A stretch of 36,205 nucleotides of DNA from a virus. Positions 16,086-23,386 of this stretch are shown here, piece after piece; position 1 is the stretch's first letter, and each line of letters opens with the position of its first letter. The stretch covers positions 1-36,205 of IMG/VR virus record IMGVR_UViG_3300037246_000798; one strand, 5' to 3'. Made by a program: the position numbers and the translations under genes. The notes under the pieces were generated by a model. It did no database searches. It had not been told where the DNA came from and was given only the letters and a program-made list of their open reading frames with translations.

Positions 16086-16409
16086 TTAATCACTCGCTGT
16101 ATAGAGGACTGATACGCTTCCACTTCCTGTATAGTTTTTTAATTCAGCTTTATAGTAATATCTTGGAACATCCACCGCAGTGTATTCCTGAATATCCTCG
16201 TCCTCAATAGTTGTAGTATCTACAAGTTTCCATTTTGACTTATCGAAAGAAGCATAAATCTCAACTATTGAACCAATAACATCTCCTGTCGGGGTAATCT
16301 GAATGTTAATTCTATTGAAACCCAATAGGTCAGTAACTTCAGATTCGTGATTGCTAGACTTATCTTTGAATAAATATCCGTTGCTTGTTACTGCATTAGT
16401 TTTTACCAT
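16086..16409 (-). CDS. Small beta-sandwich structural protein
   Basis: A 107-residue, beta-rich protein (INIQITPTGDVIGSIVEIYASFDKSKW, RYYYKAELKNYTGSGSVSVLYTASD), which looks like a small lectin-like or jelly-roll domain that might decorate the appendage. It is the first gene of the appendage operon, with a BRE/TATA 22 nt upstream of its ATG. No family is assigned. Confidence 0.6.
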   Translation of the reverse strand: MVKTNAVTSNGYLFKDKSSNHESEVTDLLGFNRINIQITPTGDVIGSIVEIYASFDKSKWKLVDTTTIEDEDIQEYTAVDVPRYYYKAELKNYTGSGSVSVLYTASD

Positions 16410-16430
16410 AACAAATCATATCTCACTATA

Positions 16431-16445
16431 TTTAAAAGTATTTCC
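16431..16445 (-). promoter_or_regulatory. TATA promoter for first appendage operon
   Basis: The minus strand reads GAAATACTTTTAAA, box at 16431-16438, 22 nt from the ATG at 16409. It serves the operon ending with the 1352-residue fibre. Confidence 0.7.
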
Positions 16446-16449
16446 AATA

Positions 16450-18462
16450 TCAATCAGATACGAAAACTAAAGTATCTCTGTCATTAATGTGTAGCGGTGT
16501 TGCTTTACCTTCAATCTTCTTACCTTTATAGATTATACCAAACAAATCCTCAAGTGGAATTGCTTGTTCAGCCGAACCATATTTCTTATTAAATATTTTG
16601 GAGATGTCCGACGTTACCTTATCATCGACCATAAGCAAATACTTTTTGATATTCATTTCGCCCATACTTTCCATAGCAGATAATGCTCCGTTTGAATTAG
16701 CCCTGTTCAACTCAGTTCGTATAATCCTCTCAGCTTCCACCCTAGTTTTATCCATTATACCCATAACCTCAACAGTAGAGTCAGCAGTAGATTTACCCTC
16801 AAGTATATTTCTTCGTAGAGTGTTTGTTAGAGCATCAGTATTCCTATCTTCCATAGACTTAATCAAATCAAAATTATAATTCTTTAAGAACTCAATCTCA
16901 TCTGCTCGTGGTGTGAAGTTTCTACCTAGCTTTCCAACAGCATAATCTCCACTCTCGATATATTTCTTAACAATGTCTGCTGAATATAACTCTGCTAAAA
17001 TTTGCCAATCAACAGTTGCTTTAACAGCATCTACAACCTCCTTAGGGTCTTTGATTACTTTAGTAAATTTAGACATCTCTTCCCTTATCTTAGATTTTGA
17101 TTTAGTGTTCCATTTCTTAAAAATTGATAGTGTAGAATTAACATCAGCGTCAGTGATAGGATTCAATTCAATGTGTACTTTTGGCTTATCCTCAGATTCG
17201 ACTTTTTTTTTAAACTTCATAGATTTCTCTAAGTCTTGTGCATCGTCGCTACGCTCTCCACTATCATCGCTTTCTTCAGAAGTATCTTCTGGGTAAGATT
17301 CATTAGTAGAGTCCTTCCAAATCATATTTGCCTCTGGAAATTCCTCATCGTCCAATTCTGGTAAACCCAATTCTTTTCTAGCTTCATTCAAAGTAACTAA
17401 CCCTTTCATCAATGTAACTCTCTCTATTTCTCGGACTTCATCTCTCTTACTAGCCTTGTCCAAAACAAAACTAATTAGGTCTAATCCTAATGGAGCTAAT
17501 AATTCAGTATCGACTTTATACTGTATAGCTTTCTGAAGTGAAGCTATTCTTCTATCGAATGCTTGTAACTCTACATCAGCACTAGCCTTGTTTGAACCTT
17601 CTGGGATACCAAGCATAATTGGTGGAACTAACATACCTACGATGATTTCTAATCTAGCTTCAGATAAAGCGTTCTTGAAATCCATATCCTTTTGAGCATC
17701 AAAAGAGGTAAATTTTATTCCTTCACCTTTTAGAAAAATATCTTTATGAGATTTTGTCTTATTATCGACGATAGACTTAACATTCAAATCGTATTCTTCT
17801 TCACCCATTTCCTCTGGGAAAGTCCAAACTCCTCTTGGCTTAAAGTTAGAGAACACATCTCCATTATATTTTTCAATAAATTTCTTTAGAGCAGATGAAT
17901 ATAAAACAGCAGAGATTAGTGATTGTCCTTCCAATGAACTACCAAAAATATTTGATGTATAATGAACAACATCATCAATTCCAAATTTAACCTTTTCAGT
18001 CCCATCAATTTCCTGAGCATATCCAGTTAATTCGCCTTTATCATTTTTCTTTATTTTCATAGACGGTGTATCAATAACATCGGACTTAAACATAGTCTTA
18101 CCTTGGTCAATCCAAATTCGTTTTTCCTGATACGCATCAGCCAATATAACAATAGATTTAGTAAGATTCTTAATTTTCTCTAAGAAATTATCATCATAAA
18201 ATAATCTATCAGCTTCCTCGATTTGTCTAGTAGCTTCATCATTATCTTCTTTAGCTTTAAAACTATAACCAGTACAAACATTATCCACAGTAACTTGAAC
18301 TCCAGCAGAAATAATTGGGTCTGATTGAGCATAAGCAATTAAAATATCATCAGTAACTACAAATGATTTGGACGTACAAGTGTCCTGAGACTTCTTTCCC
18401 GACTTCTTTGACTCCTTGTTTGGTGCTGGTTTTGCTTTTTTAAATCTATCAAATAATCCCAT
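16450..18462 (-). CDS. Portal protein fused to MuF-like head-morphogenesis domain
   Basis: A 670-residue protein. Residues about 30-400 read as a phage portal: early VVTDDILIAYAQSDPIISAGVQ, GSSLEGQSLISAVLYSSALKKF, the wing and stem region, GIPEGSNKASADVELQAFDRRIASLQKAIQ and LGLPELDDEEFPEANM. An acidic linker follows (about 390-420). Residues about 480-670 match an SPP1 gp7/MuF-type domain: LRRNILEGKSTADSTVEVMG, RVEAERIIRTELNRANSNGALSA, and a closing TPLHINDRDTLVFV corresponding to the usual PxHxxCRC end but without cysteines. These two functions are usually separate adjacent genes. It sits directly after terminase, as expected. Confidence 0.85.
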   Translation of the reverse strand: MGLFDRFKKAKPAPNKESKKSGKKSQDTCTSKSFVVTDDILIAYAQSDPIISAGVQVTVDNVCTGYSFKAKEDNDEATRQIEEADRLFYDDNFLEKIKNLTKSIVILADAYQEKRIWIDQGKTMFKSDVIDTPSMKIKKNDKGELTGYAQEIDGTEKVKFGIDDVVHYTSNIFGSSLEGQSLISAVLYSSALKKFIEKYNGDVFSNFKPRGVWTFPEEMGEEEYDLNVKSIVDNKTKSHKDIFLKGEGIKFTSFDAQKDMDFKNALSEARLEIIVGMLVPPIMLGIPEGSNKASADVELQAFDRRIASLQKAIQYKVDTELLAPLGLDLISFVLDKASKRDEVREIERVTLMKGLVTLNEARKELGLPELDDEEFPEANMIWKDSTNESYPEDTSEESDDSGERSDDAQDLEKSMKFKKKVESEDKPKVHIELNPITDADVNSTLSIFKKWNTKSKSKIREEMSKFTKVIKDPKEVVDAVKATVDWQILAELYSADIVKKYIESGDYAVGKLGRNFTPRADEIEFLKNYNFDLIKSMEDRNTDALTNTLRRNILEGKSTADSTVEVMGIMDKTRVEAERIIRTELNRANSNGALSAMESMGEMNIKKYLLMVDDKVTSDISKIFNKKYGSAEQAIPLEDLFGIIYKGKKIEGKATPLHINDRDTLVFVSD

Positions 18463-18483
18463 AGTAGTTTAGAGTATTATTTA

Positions 18484-18498
18484 TTTATAAGTCTTTTC
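18484..18498 (-). promoter_or_regulatory. BRE/TATA promoter for portal gene
   Basis: The minus strand reads GAAAAGACTTATAAATAA, box at 18484-18491, 22 nt from the ATG at 18462. Confidence 0.75.
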
Positions 18499-18499
18499 A

Positions 18500-19855
18500 T
18501 TATCCAGACCCAACCCTGAAAGACCTTTTATTTACAACATAATACATTCTCATTATTAGGCAATCCAAAAGGTCTGGTGACCTACCCAGATTTTTCTTCA
18601 TTTCATCCTTGTTTATAATCTCTTTCTTGCTCATATCCTTGTCTAAATTGTTTCTCTTCAACTGACTCAACTCCTCAATTATAACCTGCTTCAACATTCT
18701 ATATTTTCCTTTAATCATAACCTGCTGACTTTCTGGAATATCAATATATAATTTACCTAAGTTAATCATCTCAGCCAATTTGAAAGCACACTCATTCTTA
18801 GTGTTACGATAAACATCACCATCCTTAGCAGGTTTACCACCCTTGAACTCTTTGATACCTTTCATGTAACTCTCCAAGTAATTTCCCATTCCATCAGAAT
18901 CAGCTAGAACTCTACTTCGTGGAGTCTTTGTATCTTCTGCATATTTCTTCAGAGTTGTCTCAATATCTTTACCATCAGACTTAGCTCTTATCACTGGGAA
19001 CTTAACTCGTAACCCTTCCCATGTTGTAACCACAAAATTATCACGTCCTTGCATCGCTAAATCAGACACAACAAAATTCTTACCTGCTTTTATAAAATCA
19101 TTAGTGAAACAATCCCTGATATTCTCAAATTTACACATGGCTCTAGCATCGTCATCATAATCGAAGTTACCTAGAAGCAATCTCTGTCTAGTAATCTCAT
19201 CAGAGTTCTCCAACTGGATGATATAGTCTCTTGGTAGATGTGGATTATCAGTAGCCAATGCTGGGATGAAACAAACATAATCGAATAATGAATCCTCTTT
19301 CCAAGGTGCGTAATATCTTGTATAAACATGGTTCTTAGAGGGATTGAATGTTTCAAGTAATTTAGGAAGAATATTATATTTATCATTATTACCTCTACCA
19401 ATTCTCGTCTTGATAATCTGAATAGCTTTAAGGTCAATCTCATTGCTTTCATCCAAGAAAGCCCCTGTCAATTCCAATCCACCAAACCTTAGATATTCTG
19501 GGTCACTTGGCTGGTGAGCCATATCCATCAGAAGAATCTTAGAACCATTATGGAAGACAATCTCATTTGACTGATTGTTCATCTTGAATATATCGTCTGG
19601 GTTAATCTTCAAGTCCTTTAGCAATTTAAAGAATGAGGAAAGTGTAGTTCGCTTCAGATTTGTAAGACTTCTACGACCCATCAAATAAACTACATCGGGG
19701 AATGCTAAACATTGTGATAACAACCAGAAACATCCTAAATAGCTTTTCCCGCCACCAGCACTCCCACCATATCCAATCTCTCTGGTAATGTTATCCTTCA
19801 ATTTCATGTAAGCTATCGACTGCTTAAATGTAGGCTTAAAATTAATCTGTATCAT
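18500..19855 (-). CDS. terL: Terminase large subunit
   Basis: A 451-residue ATPase-nuclease. The Walker A-like GSAGGGKS is at residues 31-38, Walker B LTGAFLDES at 129-137 with D135/E136, and a coupling segment ETFNP at about 168-172. The RNase H-like nuclease is marked by D265 (FVVSDLA), D319/D321 (VLADSDGMG) and the SPDLLD motif with D428/D431. It translocates viral DNA into the prohead through the portal and cuts it. Its start overlaps the end of the small subunit gene by 14 bp, and the portal promoter lies directly downstream. Circular assembly of the genome would fit headful packaging, but this is not proven. Confidence 0.93.
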   Translation of the reverse strand: MIQINFKPTFKQSIAYMKLKDNITREIGYGGSAGGGKSYLGCFWLLSQCLAFPDVVYLMGRRSLTNLKRTTLSSFFKLLKDLKINPDDIFKMNNQSNEIVFHNGSKILLMDMAHQPSDPEYLRFGGLELTGAFLDESNEIDLKAIQIIKTRIGRGNNDKYNILPKLLETFNPSKNHVYTRYYAPWKEDSLFDYVCFIPALATDNPHLPRDYIIQLENSDEITRQRLLLGNFDYDDDARAMCKFENIRDCFTNDFIKAGKNFVVSDLAMQGRDNFVVTTWEGLRVKFPVIRAKSDGKDIETTLKKYAEDTKTPRSRVLADSDGMGNYLESYMKGIKEFKGGKPAKDGDVYRNTKNECAFKLAEMINLGKLYIDIPESQQVMIKGKYRMLKQVIIEELSQLKRNNLDKDMSKKEIINKDEMKKNLGRSPDLLDCLIMRMYYVVNKRSFRVGSG

Positions 19856-20336
19856 CCTTTTTCTTCTCCTCTTTCTTAGGAGCTTTTGGCATGATTACAT
19901 TGATACTGACTTCTCCAAGTCCTTCGTGTGCAACAATGCTCTTCTCAGTGTAGCCCCTATCTTTCGCTAGGTTCTTCAAAATAAATTGTGCTGAGTTAAG
20001 CTGGACTTTCTCATCACCATTCTCCATTAAATAATGTAATTTGTTTTCAGCAGAGTCAATCATGTTCTGCGACTCTTCCTTAACATAATCCATCATAGTT
20101 GGATTCTTTTCAAGAAACCTCTTAATATCAACCCTAGAACATTTATACTTCTCTGCGATTGTTTTCAAAATACCACAAGAGCCTTTAACATAAATTGGAA
20201 AATTCTCAACTGTAATAGGAGATTGTTTCTTTGCTTTCTTAGTTTTCTTTGGAGATACAACAGGAGCTATTTTTGTAACTGCATCCGCATGGACATTAGG
20301 AGCTTCTTGTATAAATGGGTTTTCTTCTTCTACCAT
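19842..20336 (-). CDS. terS: Terminase small subunit
   Basis: A 164-residue protein. A basic Pro/Lys linker (residues 25-40) leads to a helix-turn-helix (CGILKTIAEKYKCSRVDIKRFLEKNP), then helices NMIDSAENKLHYLMENGDEKVQLNSAQFILKNLAKDRGY, the typical oligomerisation core of phage small terminases. It recognises viral DNA and loads the large subunit. Its overlap with terL and its own promoter support the assignment. Confidence 0.82.
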   Translation of the reverse strand: MVEEENPFIQEAPNVHADAVTKIAPVVSPKKTKKAKKQSPITVENFPIYVKGSCGILKTIAEKYKCSRVDIKRFLEKNPTMMDYVKEESQNMIDSAENKLHYLMENGDEKVQLNSAQFILKNLAKDRGYTEKSIVAHEGLGEVSINVIMPKAPKKEEKKKDDTD

Positions 20337-20354
20337 GTTTAATATTAGTTAATG

Positions 20355-20606
20355 TTATTTATAAGTCTTTTTATTTTCTGCATTACTTTTCAAGATTTCA
20401 TATACATTATTAATCTTCTCCTCAACATGATGTTTATACAAAATCAACCCAATCCAATCATCCTCCTTAGGAATTGGAATCATACCAACAAAATGTTGAG
20501 ATACATCATCAATCTTAATCATAATCGTATAAGAGAAATCATCTTTATCAAAATATATTCTATCATCAACATCACAAATCTCTCTTAATAAATCAGTTAC
20601 CTTCAT
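20355..20606 (-). CDS. Hypothetical acidic protein
   Basis: An 83-residue protein starting MKVTDLLREICDVDDRIYF. It has a strand pair (FSYTIMIKIDD, HFVGMIPIP) and a C-terminal helix. No family is recognised. It starts with an ATGA overlap on the stop of the transglutaminase-like gene, so the two are translationally coupled, and it ends within the spacer that holds the terminase promoter. Confidence 0.6.
   Translation of the reverse strand: MKVTDLLREICDVDDRIYFDKDDFSYTIMIKIDDVSQHFVGMIPIPKEDDWIGLILYKHHVEEKINNVYEILKSNAENKKTYK
20358..20372 (-). promoter_or_regulatory. BRE/TATA promoter for terminase genes
   Basis: The minus strand reads AAAAAGACTTATAAATAA, box at 20358-20365, 22 nt from the ATG at 20336. 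It overlaps the last codons of the 83-residue gene. Confidence 0.75.
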
Positions 20607-21151
20607 TCTGAGAATACTTCACATTTTATTTCCGTCTGGTCTAATACACAATATCCATCCTCAGTAGAAACTACTGTGAATGCGTGACCATATTGAATTT
20701 GAAGTCCATTTTCATAACCAATATCTGTATTAATTAAAACAACCTCATAATATGCTCCAGTCACATCACTGGTTAATTTGAATATCATCTCATAGAACAA
20801 AGCCCAATCATAACAATCTCCACCATTCTCAATCAGGTAATCATACTCCTTGAATCCGAACTCAGGGTTGTCAGGTGATTCTACATATTTGTAAACTAGC
20901 TTAACCCTATCACCAACACATTCAGAAAAGGATACAATATCATCTGCAAAGACTTCACAATCCTTATAGAAAAATCCGATGTCTGGAAACCTACTCTCAT
21001 TGATTAGAGTATCATTGATTAGAGTATCATTAGGCTTGGTTAATTCAACCCCGATGGAATTGTCATCAGCATATTGAAACGCTAACCCTATAGAAAATAT
21101 AGACATGAAGACATAACATAAAATCAACACGTTATCAGTTTTTCTTCCCAT
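20603..21151 (-). CDS. Membrane-anchored transglutaminase-like cysteine protein
   Basis: A 182-residue protein. Residues about 8-26 are a hydrophobic segment (VLILCYVFMSIFSIGLAF), a signal anchor or signal peptide after a short basic start. Residues about 100-175 resemble a transglutaminase-like protease core: C113 in GGDCYDWA, H156 in YGHAFTVV and D171 in VLDQTE. Export would place the catalytic part outside the membrane. Possible roles are cell-envelope degradation in lysis or entry, or processing of a surface protein; none is shown. A 15-bp tandem duplication encodes NDTLI twice. It has its own TATA at 21173. Confidence 0.65.
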   Translation of the reverse strand: MGRKTDNVLILCYVFMSIFSIGLAFQYADDNSIGVELTKPNDTLINDTLINESRFPDIGFFYKDCEVFADDIVSFSECVGDRVKLVYKYVESPDNPEFGFKEYDYLIENGGDCYDWALFYEMIFKLTSDVTGAYYEVVLINTDIGYENGLQIQYGHAFTVVSTEDGYCVLDQTEIKCEVFSE

Positions 21152-21172
21152 AGTATTATATAGTATTACAAG

Positions 21173-21187
21173 TATTTAAACTTTTGG
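21173..21187 (-). promoter_or_regulatory. TATA promoter for transglutaminase-like gene
   Basis: The minus strand reads CAAAAGTTTAAATACTT, box 22 nt from the ATG at 21151. It is of the TTTAAA variety that precedes most rightward genes. Confidence 0.65.
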
Positions 21188-21199
21188 GTCAAAGGAATA

Positions 21200-21322
21200 T
21201 TAACAATTAGTTTTAAACACTACCCTTTCTGAAAATTCCTGAGATTTTCCATCATTCCACCTCGACGTGGGACGAAGGTATCCAACAACTCTGCTCCAGA
21301 TTTCACACTTCGTTCTCTCCAT
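21200..21322 (-). CDS. NrdD glycyl-radical-domain-like miniprotein (40 residues)
   Basis: A short gene with a standard promoter whose box lies 22 nt from its ATG. The peptide contains CEIWSRVVGYLRP at residues 6-18, then RWNDGKSQEFSERVVF at 21-36. This closely resembles the C-terminal end of class III anaerobic ribonucleotide reductase (NrdD): RVxGYL carries the glycyl-radical glycine in that enzyme, and the W-N-x-G-K-x-x-E-F-x-x-R pattern follows it. The zinc-binding CxxC pairs that precede this region in NrdD are missing, and the whole catalytic barrel is absent. It could be a stand-alone radical cofactor, a regulator of the host enzyme, or a relic. The motif match is from memory. Confidence 0.6.
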   Translation of the reverse strand: MERTKCEIWSRVVGYLRPTSRWNDGKSQEFSERVVFKTNC

Positions 21323-21343
21323 ACATACTAAAGTCAATTACTT

Positions 21344-21358
21344 TTTATAAGTGTTTCT
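21344..21358 (-). promoter_or_regulatory. TATA promoter for NrdD-like miniprotein
   Basis: The minus strand reads AAAGAAACACTTATAAA. The box (21344-21351) overlaps the TAA stop of the upstream 68-residue gene and lies 22 nt from the ATG at 21322. Confidence 0.7.
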
Positions 21359-21551
21359 TTGGGTTATAGATATATTCAAATGGTGGATTGATACCGCCCT
21401 TATTCTGTCGTCTTCGAGACATCTCATTAGCATCACACATTTTACGACAACAAAAACTAGCAGATTTACCGAAGAGTTTTTTCAACACTTCAATCTTTAT
21501 CCATTCATTCGGATGCTTAACCATGTAAGCATATATTTGAGCTTGACCCAT
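21345..21551 (-). CDS. Small winged-helix-like protein
   Basis: A 68-residue basic protein. The segment IYAYMVKHPNEWIKIEVLKKLFGKSASFCCRKMCDANEM resembles the core of a winged helix (helix, turn, recognition helix), followed by a wing-like GGINPPFEYIYNP. Three cysteines are clustered at FCCRKMC. It lies 3 bp after the coiled-coil gene in the regulatory operon. A DNA-binding or regulatory role is an inference. Confidence 0.55.
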   Translation of the reverse strand: MGQAQIYAYMVKHPNEWIKIEVLKKLFGKSASFCCRKMCDANEMSRRRQNKGGINPPFEYIYNPKKHL

Positions 21552-21554
21552 TTA

Positions 21555-21851
21555 TTAATCCTTCTTCGCTTTCTTTTTTTTCTTCTCCAACTTTTTCAAC
21601 TTCTTCTCTACCTTCTTAAACTCTTCCTTCATTGCATCAGCATTTGTTAGCTCCATCTTCAAACCTTCTACCTCAGCTTTCAAATCTCTGGACATTCTGT
21701 TATTACTAGCTACTTCAATATCAGACCTAGCCTTCAGCTTAGTCAAAAGTTGTATAGCATGAATGTGAATCATCTTAGCCTTAGTTCCAAAAACCATTCT
21801 ACGTTGCTTATTTTCCATAACCAACATTCTCTTAATCATTGTGTTTACCAT
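21555..21851 (-). CDS. Basic coiled-coil protein
   Basis: A 98-residue protein with a helical N-terminus (TKAKMIHIHAIQLLTKLKARSD) and a long Lys/Glu coiled coil (VEGLKMELTNADAMKEEFKKVEKKLKKL) ending in poly-Lys. The ATG at 21851 follows a GGAGGAAG Shine-Dalgarno and overlaps the end of the AbrB-like gene. The basic tail could bind nucleic acid. No family is assigned. Confidence 0.6.
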   Translation of the reverse strand: MVNTMIKRMLVMENKQRRMVFGTKAKMIHIHAIQLLTKLKARSDIEVASNNRMSRDLKAEVEGLKMELTNADAMKEEFKKVEKKLKKLEKKKKKAKKD

Positions 21852-22015
21852 TTATCTTCCTCCTTCTTCTTGAATATTATTTCTTCACCGTCTTCAATAG
21901 GGCAATCTTTTGGGATTGTAACTAGCTTTTGACCATTAGATTTATTCTTCCAGACCTTTCTAACATAAACTCCTTCTGGCTGACCTTTAGTGTCTTCTAT
22001 TTTTTTATCTTCCAT
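21845..22015 (-). CDS. AbrB/MazE-like DNA-binding protein
   Basis: A 56-residue protein from the ATG at 22015, chosen because a GGAGG lies upstream and the in-frame extension has no such site. Residues about 17-50 (VRKVWKNKSNGQKLVTIPKDCPIEDGEEIIFKK) match the swapped-hairpin AbrB fold: a first strand, the QKLVTIPK signature and the GEEIIFKK closing strand. Such proteins are usually dimeric transcription regulators in archaea and their viruses. It is the third gene of the leftward regulatory operon. Confidence 0.7.
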   Translation of the reverse strand: MEDKKIEDTKGQPEGVYVRKVWKNKSNGQKLVTIPKDCPIEDGEEIIFKKKEEDKW

Positions 22016-22016
22016 G

Positions 22017-22223
22017 TTAATTTGAATCCTCCTTTTCAGTTTTGTCAATCTTTTCATTTATTTCATAAATTTTTTCTGTGATTTCTTCAAAATCCTTTTC
22101 AATGGATTCAATGGATTCAGTTGATTTATTTTCTTTTATGTTTTTATATTTTCTAATTATTGCTTCTTGACCTTCTTTATAAAGTTTATCTCTAGCATCT
22201 AAAAGTTTATTTTTATCTTCCAT
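22017..22223 (-). CDS. Acidic coiled-coil protein
   Basis: A 68-residue helical protein (from ATG at 22223, preceded by AAAGGAGG) with heptad-like EKDFEEITEKIYEINEKIDK. Its gene start, including Shine-Dalgarno and the opening MEDK codons, is nearly a copy of that of the AbrB-like gene downstream. No function is recognised. Confidence 0.6.
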   Translation of the reverse strand: MEDKNKLLDARDKLYKEGQEAIIRKYKNIKENKSTESIESIEKDFEEITEKIYEINEKIDKTEKEDSN

Positions 22224-22224
22224 A

Positions 22225-22845
22225 TTAATCTTTGTCCTCCTTTGATTCTTGTGTAATTTGAGCTTGGTCAATCTTCTCATCAGCTAGTTCCTTGATTTTC
22301 CTAGCCTTGACAGTTCCAATAAGCTCCTTAACCAATTCTAAAACCTTCACACTTTCTGTATGCTCAAAGTCATATTGCCACTTTAAATACAGCGAGAGGT
22401 CTCCACACCGCTTACAAACCAACTTAGGTAGTTCCTTACCAATTACAAACTTTTTATACTCGTCTGAGTCTCTGACGAAGCCAGTGATACATTCTGAGTT
22501 CTTACTCAGCAAATCACAATAAGGACATCGAGATGGCATAATACCCATCACCATGTTTTTTTCTTCAGCTTCTTTGAATGTGTTTTTTAGATTCTTCTTC
22601 TCTTCCTTCTCAGGAATTTTCTTCATAACCTTTCTGAAATGAATCAAAGATTTCTTATAATCTGTAATCTCGTAGAACTCTTGGTTAGACAAAGCTTTAC
22701 AGGCATCACATTGAGTACCCTTCTTATCTTCTTTCTCCTCACCACAATTAATACACAAATTCTTAACCATCTCTTTAGCTTCCAATTCCTTAGACACAAT
22801 CTTCTCTGTAAGTTCTTTTTCATTTGTAATTTGTTTCTCTTCCAT
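22225..22845 (-). CDS. Multi-zinc-ribbon protein
   Basis: A 206-residue protein, first gene of the leftward regulatory operon. Cysteine pairs are at C31/C34 and C46/C49 (CINCGEE, CDACK), C107/C110 (CPYC) and C144/C147 (CKRC), enough for two zinc sites. An N-terminal charged helix and a C-terminal helix (SVKVLELVKELIGTVKARKIKELADEKIDQ) flank them. Zinc ribbons of this kind bind nucleic acid or proteins. A TTTATATAG-type promoter lies 22 nt upstream. Confidence 0.7.
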   Translation of the reverse strand: MEEKQITNEKELTEKIVSKELEAKEMVKNLCINCGEEKEDKKGTQCDACKALSNQEFYEITDYKKSLIHFRKVMKKIPEKEEKKNLKNTFKEAEEKNMVMGIMPSRCPYCDLLSKNSECITGFVRDSDEYKKFVIGKELPKLVCKRCGDLSLYLKWQYDFEHTESVKVLELVKELIGTVKARKIKELADEKIDQAQITQESKEDKD

Positions 22846-22866
22846 AAATATTAGAGGATATTATAC

Positions 22867-22881
22867 TATATAAAGCTTTGC
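22867..22881 (-). promoter_or_regulatory. TATA promoter for leftward regulatory operon
   Basis: The minus strand reads AAGCTTTATATAGT, box 22 nt from the ATG at 22845. The 20 nt between box and ATG resemble those at 10298-10320. Confidence 0.7.
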
Positions 22882-23350
22882 TTTTTAATAGTATCTACTA
22901 CTTTCAAATAACTACCCTAATCAAATACTACCTTAATCAAATACTACTAACCGACCACCCGCAGGGCAGGGAAAAGAAAAAGAAAACTATGTAGAAAAAT
23001 AAATAAATAAATAATAATATAAATATTATTATTAAAAAAAAGCAATTATATACCTTTTATTTATTTATTTAATCCTTAACTCGTGCAAAACAGGCTATAT
23101 ATAGTATTAGACAGTATTAAAAAGATGTCCGACAATTTTACGAGCCGAAGGCGAGTCAGCATATCGCCCTAAAACACAATAATCTCAAAATAAAAACTCG
23201 CATTATCTCCACTATTTTAGGCAAAAACTCGCACTATCGTCCATTTTTTGACCAAAAACTCGCATTATCTCATAGCACCCCTTTTGAGTAACAACGACTT
23301 TTTTCATTGACCAGTAATAACATTTTAGCACTATTTTAATATCTAATAAT
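22882..23350. other. Divergent control region, candidate replication origin
   Basis: About 470 bp without a convincing gene. It holds three copies of TCAAATA(A)CTACC near 22904, 22921 and 22937; a GC-rich patch near 22950-22970; long AT tracts with the inverted pair AAATAAATAAATA / TATTTATTTATTT around 22998-23072; one TGTCCGACA palindrome at 23126; and three 31-bp-spaced repeats at 23192-23271. The leftward and rightward transcripts start on either side. An easily melted AT-rich stretch next to iterons in front of the MCM transcript is a plausible origin; operator function is the alternative. Confidence 0.55.
23192..23271 (+). repeat. Three direct repeats (iterons) with exact 31-bp period
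   Basis: AAAAACTCGCATTATCTC at 23192-23209, AAAAACTCGCACTATCGTC at 23223-23241 and AAAAACTCGCATTATCTC at 23254-23271. Starts are 31 bp apart, about three helical turns, so a bound protein would sit on one face of the DNA. The intervening 12-13 bp differ. Confidence 0.9.
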
Positions 23351-23365
23351 AGTAAACTTTAAATA
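23351..23365 (+). promoter_or_regulatory. BRE/TATA promoter for first rightward gene
   Basis: AGTAAACTTTAAATA, ending 22 nt before the ATG at 23387. Confidence 0.7.
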
Positions 23366-23386
23366 CTTAACAATATTCCAATTATC

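Noticed and set aside
23134-23162. A short minus-strand gene starting at 23162 in the control region
   Set aside because: Only 28 codons, no TATA box at the usual spacing and no ribosome site.
23192-23271. A mini CRISPR array
   Set aside because: Repeats are only about 18 bp with 12-13 bp gaps, three copies, and no cas genes; iteron or operator is a better reading.
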